From positions 372,001 through 436,000 of the forward strand of contig JALLLT010000029.1 of assembly GCA_025266875.1 (NCBI GenBank): a stretch of DNA of 64,000 bases, in the 5' to 3' direction. Position 1 is the stretch's first letter. The number at the start of each line of letters is the position of its first letter. The position numbers were made by a program, and so were the translations under genes. Below, in pieces: positions 57,343 through 64,000 of this stretch. Below the pieces are notes generated by a model, which ran no database searches, was not told the origin of the DNA, and saw nothing but the letters and a program-made list of their open reading frames with translations. Source of the DNA: Fennellomyces sp. T-0311. Taxonomy: Eukaryota > Mucoromycota > Mucoromycetes > Mucorales > Lichtheimiaceae.

Positions 57343-59914
57343 GAAGTCTTGCACTTGTTCTATTCTAGATGTGAAAGAGAAGTAATATCGGAAATAAAAC
57401 TGATCAAACTTTTTTGTCACGACAAGCCCTCCTTTATATATGCTTTTCATCACAGCGAATGTACCTGTGCCGTTTTAGATTCAGCGAAATCCTTTTTCCG
57501 GTTCCGAAATTGGCTGGTATCCTTGATCTGGAAGTGTTTGATGACAAAAATGTCCTTGACCGCGAAACCAGTTTTAATACGTTATAGTTCACCGAAATTT
57601 CAATCGCCATAGCGTACGTTCGACCGATCACTAATATTGCTCGTTTTCATAAGTGTCTTAATCAAGTGAAAAGCGCATGATATCCAAGACCTCCAAACAT
57701 TCGGCAGCGGAGGGCGGACCACTAATTTTATTACGTGCCGTGTAACAGAGACACAGTACTTCAAGATACGTCCCATATCATCCATTTAAACAATTGCTGT
57801 AAAAGAGGCTTATTGAAAACATATATAAGTAGAGAGAAACATGTATATCACTATCTATATTACGAAATTCAACTATTATATGGAATTTAACAAACCAAAT
57901 GGCCCTTTTTAGCGCTCGTTGTGCTGCCGGAAACAAGTTTTCCCTTCATATTTTGGTTCCGGACACAACAGCACCCGCACCAAATACAATGAAGATCAGA
58001 TTTCTAGATCTGCAGGAATTACTATCACTACACTCATAATTTGCTAGTTCGCTGAACACACGGGAGATCACGGGTATCATATGATAAGTCTCTCCAGCCA
58101 AATACCACATATGAACGATAATGATTGCTAGTCCAAGAGAAAAAAGGCAGCCTTGAGGCCTATTGTTTATACATTTCAGACGCTCAAGTTTCAAATTTGG
58201 TTGTTTGTACACCAAAAAAGTTTTATCGGCTAAGGATTGGTGATTCTATTTTGGCACACTGCATTATAACTAGCATATATCCATTTCTTATGCCGTGCTG
58301 TCATTGGTACCCTTTACCTACAATCAACAGCAATCTGAAAACATCACTGCGATGGCCGAAAAACTCTTATCATCCTCTCACAAGCGTGCAATCGTACACT
58401 GAAGATATATCTGTTCTATAATGATATCCCGATGAATAAATTATTGGAAAATCAAAAAATCGTATGTAAGCTAACTGTTACATGGTGGGTTTCATTAATT
58501 ACGTTAGCGGTAACCGGTATTAACATGGATCCTTGAACTTGACGTAATCAAAGTTTATATGAATGAGCGAAAGCATTAAGGTACACAGTTTCGAAAGCTC
58601 TATTCTGATTTAAATCATACTCATTGCATATAACTCATTTAGCATACTGTCTATAGAAAAGTTATTGCAAATGTCAAAATATAGCGTGCTTTCCGGATAT
58701 CGAGTGTATTACTATTTATAGTCAGTAATATAAAGCTATGTTAATACATTATCTATAGCATGGGATGGATCAGATTACTTTTTCCTCGTGATATCCAGAT
58801 AAAGCAATCAGTTACTATGCATCTCTTACTTTTCTCGTTCACAAAGTAGAAGCATAGCAGACGAAAGTCATAGTTTGAATTACATATTAGTGATATATCG
58901 TATGAAGAGGATACATGTGGTCATTCTACATTTCCACTCGTATTGTAAATTGTGTGCCATATATTTGTGATTCAATATATATGTATACAACGAATTCATA
59001 GCTTTTCACACTTCCTAATACGTGTGTATACTTTCTCTTGGATTGCTCATTGGAATATAGAAGTTCTGCATTATTTTACTACTTGCAAATTGGCTGTTTG
59101 TAAGATGCATGCGATCCGAGGAGAGGGGGGAGGTAGCATCTATTCTGAAAAGTACCCTGTAACCGAAAGGTAGAGAGCTATTTATTACAAATGTGCTGCA
59201 AGACAAAAGGAAGGTCTGCTGTTTACAAACATCACCATATTTGGAACTATACTTGCGTCCGTATGCATGTTGTCACGGTATGTTCTTCCGATATTTGCGG
59301 GACTTTGTATTCTGCAGCGCATTTTGGGGATGTGTGGAGGCATGTGTACCACTTTGTTTTCGCCCTGAAAAGTAATGTTGATACCACACTTGTATGCCCA
59401 ATTAAGTTTTGATGGCTCATAAAAGATTGGTTAGTTAATGCTACTGCTGCAGGTTTGGCCATAAGCACTTTCAACGTCTCCACTGGTCAACACCGTCCAT
59501 TATCTTTATTTTATGTATGAAGAGTGACTGTAGTCATGTACTCATCGCGATAGTATCATCGGCACATGTAGGCATTCGTTATATTAATATAGTGTGGGGC
59601 GAACTTTAATCACACGCTCCATCTTTGTGATTGGGTTTTCCAGGGGCCTTTTGTACACTTCAAAATGTATTGCAGCCTCGTAGCTGCTTACATGGGAACG
59701 CTTAAGAGTGTGGATGACGGGATCGAACATCTCGGGAATACTGCAAGAGAGTGAAGCGTCAATACCTACCGAGAGAAAATGCTTAGCTGACTTTTTTTAG
59801 GCAAACGTCAGCAAGAACTGAAGGTGGGAAAAAAGGCATTAGTAAGTACGTACCACACGCCCCACGCATAAAGCAAGTTCTTTAAGTCTTGTTCACCAGT
59901 TTTCAACGCCCAGT
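57343..59914. other. gene-poor stretch
   Basis: About 2.6 kb of AT-rich sequence. No ORF with recognisable content on either strand and no repeat or terminal inverted repeat found. Confidence 0.45.
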
Positions 59915-60982
59915 ATGCAACTCCCATCGCCAAAATTTTTCTTGCTTTCTATTCCTGAGCCTCATGTGCTCCTCATTACCATCAATCGCCCAAAGCAATT
60001 CAACGCACTTAATCCCGAAGCTAACCACGAATTGTCTGGAATATTTGACTGGGCAGAACAGACCGATGAGATCTGGTGCATCATTGTAAGTTTGATTAAG
60101 CAGGCTCCATTTGAATATGGCAATAAACAGATACAAATAGCTCACTGGTACCGGTGGTAAAGCGTTCTGCGCCGGCATGGATCTCGTGAACTGGAATAAG
60201 GAGCGCGAAAATGGCGAGGACAAGCAGGGAACTGAGAGTCAGATGCCTCCGACTGGTTTCGGCGGCCTCAGCAACCGCGGATTGGCCCGAAAGCCCGTCA
60301 TTGCCGCTGTTGATGGTTACGCGCTGGGTAGGTCTCCCGTTCTATTGTACGTAATGGTTTTCTCACACTAAAGGAAAAGGCGGTGGCACCGAGATGGTGT
60401 TGGCATGCAACATTGTTGTAGCAACAAAGAAGTCCAAGTTTGGTTTGCCAGAAGGTAGACGCCATTAACAGAAGATCCAATGAAACGGCCATAACATTTT
60501 TTTGCATTAGTGAAGCGTGGTGTCACAATTGCTGCAGGTGGTCTGGCACGACTGGCTCGTGCTGTCAGTTATCAACTTGTAAGCGAAATCGCACTTACTG
60601 GTCGATTCCTTACTGCCGACGAATTCAAGAAATACGATCTCGCAAATGAAGTTGTCGAGGATGGTACTGATATCGTGCAGGCTGCGCTCGCTTGGGCAAA
60701 GAAGATCACCGCAAAGTAAGCAATGACTACAGTGACAACATTGTTGTGAAGGTAACCGTGATGTTTCCTAGTTCTCCGGATGCGGTATTTATCACTAAGT
60801 ACGGCATCATGCTTGCGTTGGAGCGTGCTTCAATGACAGAAGCCACCCACGAATGGATGGCGTCCGAAGAGGCTGTCGCATGGCGTAACGGCGAGAACCT
60901 GGCGGAAGGATTGGCGGCATTCGCGTCCAAGAGAGCGCCTGTATGGAAAAACCCTGCCCCACTTCGAAAGAGCAAATTGTAA
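59915..60982 (+). CDS. peroxisomal enoyl-CoA hydratase/isomerase-family protein
   Basis: Five exons, 59915-60085, 60141-60327, 60374-60454, 60511-60715 and 60772-60982, give 284 residues. Crotonase-fold landmarks: LLITINRPKQFNALNPEANH, the oxyanion-hole stretch TGTGGKAFCAGMDLVNW, KPVIAAVDGYALGKGGGTEM, ATKKSKFGLPEVKRGVTIAA and ALTGRFLTADEFKKYDLANE. The C-terminus is RKSKL, a canonical PTS1 tripeptide, so the protein should be imported into peroxisomes. The likely role is beta-oxidation (hydration or double-bond shift of acyl-CoA); hydratase versus isomerase cannot be decided here. The 3' end faces the small membrane gene 55 bases away. Confidence 0.92.
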
Positions 60983-61037
60983 TAGCAATGTGTGTATTTG
61001 ATAAACAAAGTCTATATCATTCAAGCTCTAAAAGCGT

Positions 61038-61385
61038 CTAAAAACTTCCTCGGCGCTGCAAGTGCTCGCGAGCCGAGGTCCGAAAGGGGTATCCTGTGCT
61101 CTGTATTACCGCGTTTAGATCAAGAGCCATGCAGTATATCTATAGCAACTTACGCGACGTGCCTCCGCTTCTGCAATCCGCTCCAGCGGTATGAAGATGA
61201 CAAGGTAGGATGCGGCAATGGCGATTAGAATGTATAGAGCGTTTTTCTAAGGAGGCCAGTTTCAGAATGCCACCATCATGATGGATTAAAAGTCGTACCT
61301 CTTCGAGCAAAAGATTAAAAAGGCCAAACGATGCAGTCAAGTAACCCAACCAAAAAGCTAGAATAACCCCGGCGAGTATGCGCAT
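61038..61385 (-). CDS. small two-TM membrane protein (80 aa)
   Basis: Three exons, 61385-61299, 61246-61154 and 61100-61038, give exactly 80 residues. Two hydrophobic segments lie at GVILAFWLGYLTASFGLF and YILIAIAASYLVIFIPL with a short charged turn (EEK), then a basic cytosolic-type tail (RIAEAEARRSTGYPF, REHLQRRGSF). Size and hairpin topology recall small ER subunits such as DPM2/DPM3 or similar accessory proteins, but I do not recognise the family. All junctions keep frame with good GT-AG sites, which argues it is a real gene. Confidence 0.65.
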
Positions 61386-61539
61386 ACGCTATATGAGATG
61401 TGCTGCTACCAAGTTGGACGTCATTCAGACCTTTTTTTTAGGCGGACAAAAATTGGTGTCCGAGTTTTATTTCCACATACGTCGTATTGAGCGGTGTGTA
61501 GAAGAGGATGTATACAATTATAGACTAAGCTGAAGTATA
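61386..61539. other. short promoter region
   Basis: Upstream of the 61385 start; contains a T-run at 61433. No gene. Confidence 0.4.
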
Positions 61540-63760
61540 TTTTTTTTCGGCTAATCTATGTCGAACCATTTGATAGATGTTGTTCATGATGTGACGGAGG
61601 CGGAAAGGCTGGTCATCAAAAACTTTTGCCCAGTGTCCCTTCCAGATACCTTGTAGGATAGCCTCAATGATGGTACAGCAGGTGGCGTTGGGAGGAGAGC
61701 GGGGAAGTTTGAGCAGGAAGATCACATCTCGAACTTCCTGATCCCCAACCGGTAAGAGGAGCAAATCCGGCCAGGCACGTCTCCAGATCGCCCATTTCTT
61801 CGGGCATTTGAACAGAAATTGATCCAGGTCGTCACGTCCATCTTCGCATATCGGGCAGAGATCATAAACAAAGTACCTTGAGTTGATCTGATGTAAAAAT
61901 GCTCTGCAGGACAGTTTGCGATGTAAAGCAGAACTGTGACCAGAACTGTGACCGGATTGAAGTGTCGGTGGGAGTTCGCTGGTGAACAGTAGTGGAGGTC
62001 GGCATTGTGGAGATGAGTGCTTTCCGGAACAGTTTGCTCGTTGCTTCGGGTAAGGTGAAGTTCACGATGCGGCACCATTTGAGCATATTGTAGGAAGCAT
62101 GGTCGAGCAAAGCCGGAGCGGATGACGCTGGTAACATATCCACAGGGGTGTATACGCGGTACATGAAGTTTTGATATTGTAGCTGTTCAGTATCCAAGAG
62201 GTGCTGTAAGTCCCGAATGACATTAGGGAGTCGATCCAATTCGTGTTGTTGCTTGCATTGAACGCATGCTGTGGAAGATTCCCGAGAGAACATGTCCGAA
62301 ACTGGTAGGCGACTAGTTGTTGTAGACTTAAAGGATTTGGCGATGTCAGCAGTGTATGGTCGTGGGGGAGGTTGGATGGTATCGAGGATACACATCTGTG
62401 TAACCGTTGCAGTGGCAATTGGGAAGCTGTTGATGTTGCAGGTAAAGTGGTCCATATCTGTACATAGCATATTGGCGAATGAGAGTGGCTTGATAAGTTG
62501 AAAGATCGAAGGCGTAGGAATACCAAACACATGAGCGGGCCTTGTCCTTCACTCCAACAGCCAAGAGCTGTGTGGATCCACGTGTGGATGAAGAAGCGGT
62601 GCTCGTGGCTTTCGTCAAACAGTGGCTGTAATCATCTTAGTTGCAGGGCAAGTTGTTGGGCGGGTGGTCACCAAGTTTTCGGTCTCGAATAAGCTTGTTG
62701 TAGGACACCACAGGCCATATGCGCGTCATGAGAAAACGGTGACAGATAGTTCTGGGCTTGTTCATAAATGCGACCGGTACTGGACAAACCCGGAGAACAT
62801 GCCACAAAGTCGAGAGTAGTAGGACGTTCAAGACTGTGGCTCGTCCACCTATAGATAGAGAGCGTTGAGATAGTATTTGACAGCCCGATTGAATCTTAAC
62901 AGGTGCTTGAAGGAAAGTATCTCGCTGGATAGGTGAAGAGCAGAGAGGGTATCCAAGGCAGACCAATACATTAGTGGAGGTATGACCGTACCAAGAGTGG
63001 ATACCATATTGAGCCAGTTGAGTTGGCCAGGCCAGGGACGATTTGCCAGACAAGGAAAGAGCGTGAGTTTTGTTGAAATTGGCCTTGGCGTTCGATGCTT
63101 GTCATACGTGGTGAGATGACGCATGGTCTGGTGCAGATCAGGTGGGTTGTGTATGAAGAAGAAGCAATCGTATGTATAAGCCAGGAGTTTGAGCTGGGCA
63201 GTCAGTTCCGGTAGCGCAGGGATAAGTGTCAGAGCGTTCGGGGACAAAACCATGGATAGAAGGGTCGTATCGTACTCGTTGTAGTAGGGGTTTCAGAATC
63301 AGGTTGAACAAGACCGGAGACAATGGCTCGCCTTGGCGGACACCTCGACCTTGTTGGATGGCAGGGGATGGGGCCCCATTGATGTTAATTCTTATGTTAA
63401 TCCCAAAGAAAAGATTCCGGATGCATCTCCGAATCGTATCCGGGGACACAAACCGTTCAAGACAGCTCTCCAGGTGCAGGGGGTGCACTCGGTCGTACGC
63501 CTTTTCGTTGTCCAGAGCAACAACAATATCATCAAGACCTTGTTTCGCTGCATGATCCATTGCCAACCTCACCACCAACCCGTTATCGGCAATATATCGA
63601 CCATGTAGAACCCTGTCTGGTACTTGTCGATGAGCTTTGCGCTGACAGATACCATTCTTGCGTTGAGGACCTTGGTAAATACCTTGGCGTCGGTATTGAT
63701 CAAAGCAATCGGGCGCCAGTTGGCCAAATTCGTTAAGACCTGTGGTATCCAAGGTATTAA
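61540..63760 (-). pseudogene. decayed LINE-type (non-LTR) retrotransposon, RT and C-terminal region
   Basis: Minus-strand reading. At about 63720-63610: ALINTDAKVFTKVLNARM and KLIDKYQTGF. The frame then shifts to HGRYIADNG, VALDNEKAYDRVHP (RT motif A), GRGVRQGEPLSPVLFNLI (motif B) and LLAYTYDCFFFIH in the position of the YxDD box. Thumb-like sequence follows, then a C-terminal part with CPICEDGRDDLDQFLFKCPKKW (21 bases per 7 codons intact; the usual His of this zinc knuckle is Gln) and an end at RLAEKKYTSA near 61540. At least three frameshifts and several stops show it is dead. The 5' part, including an endonuclease domain, is not identifiable in the last 240 bases. Confidence 0.8.
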
Positions 63761-64000
63761 CTAGTCGGAATTACCTGGTAAACGTATGACGGTATGTACT
63801 TGAATAATACATTGACAGCCTTCCGGCATGACTAGATCTTCCAAGAAGTCTAGAAACATTACCGTGTCGGCTATATGATATGGAATCCTCCCGACCACGG
63901 CTATTTGATTATGAGTTTTATCTCGAACGATATAAATAGAGAGAACCGTTAACATAATAAAGACATATTCGATTCTCACTGAACTTACCGTTTTGCTGAT
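63761..64000. other. window end, possible LINE 5' remnant
   Basis: The sequence upstream of the RT fragment has a 72-codon minus ORF (63761-63979) without clear RT similarity; it may be flanking DNA or a degenerate 5' part of the LINE. Confidence 0.3.

Noticed and set aside
1..64000. CRISPR arrays, bacterial operons, tRNA and rRNA genes
   Set aside because: No spaced direct repeats, no rRNA-like blocks and no convincing tRNA box A/B pair were noticed by eye; a tRNAscan-type search would be decisive for tRNAs.

Overview
The window looks like nuclear DNA of an early-diverging fungus, most likely Mucoromycota of Mucorales type (inference). Protein-coding genes are cut by many short GT-AG introns of about 50-70 bases. 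The gene content includes secreted Rhizopus/Rhizomucor-type class 3 lipases, Yap-type and ATF-type bZIP factors, flavocytochrome b2 and a galactokinase. There is no bacterial-style operon structure. Coding islands alternate with long AT-rich, gene-poor, transposon-littered stretches.

Layout, left to right. 1-4444: the 3' nine-tenths of an Mdm1/SNX13-type sorting nexin (PXA-RGS-PX-nexin C). 4620-8135: a broken PPxY-protein exon abutting a 3.28 kb decayed Mutator-like (MULE) transposon with 50-bp terminal inverted repeats and a nested MITE-like element. 8136-11420: repeat-rich stretch with a cytosine-rich minisatellite, telomere-like CCCTAAA motifs, 252-bp tandem repeats carrying an exon-like ORF, a fold-back hairpin and 41-bp tandem repeats. 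11594-13948: a multi-exon gene whose C-terminal part carries a PD...ExK nuclease-like motif. 15181-17061: flavocytochrome b2. 19258-21646: three tandem paralogous genes for tiny single-pass membrane proteins with PPxY tails. 21999-22397: mitochondrial ribosomal protein bS21m. 24977-25860: a low-complexity charged-repeat protein. 26276-30714: ATF/CREB-type bZIP, galactokinase and a divergent Yap-like bZIP. 30715-35578: gene-poor, with a TA-flanked MITE. 35579-39111: WD40-like/inositol polyphosphate 5-phosphatase fusion. 39964-52573: three minus-strand class 3 lipase loci (one decayed, two intact) interspersed with a Ty3/gypsy fragment, mitochondrial ribosome recycling factor and two probable LTRs. 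55292-57342: DHA1-type MFS transporter. 59915-61385: peroxisomal enoyl-CoA hydratase-family gene tail-to-tail with a small two-TM protein. 61540-63760: decayed LINE-type retrotransposon.

Functionally the genes read as carbon and lipid use (secreted lipases, a peroxisomal hydratase ending in SKL, lactate oxidation, galactose phosphorylation), membrane and phosphoinositide traffic (Mdm1-type nexin, 5-phosphatase), mitochondrial translation (bS21m, RRF) and stress transcription factors. The most distinctive and possibly undescribed item is the PPxY family: three tandem copies plus a fourth, frameshifted copy 15 kb away next to a MULE. All share a TM exon / Arg-rich linker / PPxY-tail design and a common C-terminal PPPxYxxHxRD signature, suggesting small membrane adaptors for a NEDD4/Rsp5-type WW-domain ubiquitin ligase (inference).

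Exon boundaries were chosen by eye from GT-AG sites and reading phase. For the nexin, flavocytochrome b2, galactokinase, 5-phosphatase, RRF, hydratase, ATF-type bZIP, the three intact PPxY genes and the small two-TM gene, the summed exon lengths are whole codons. No database search was run.
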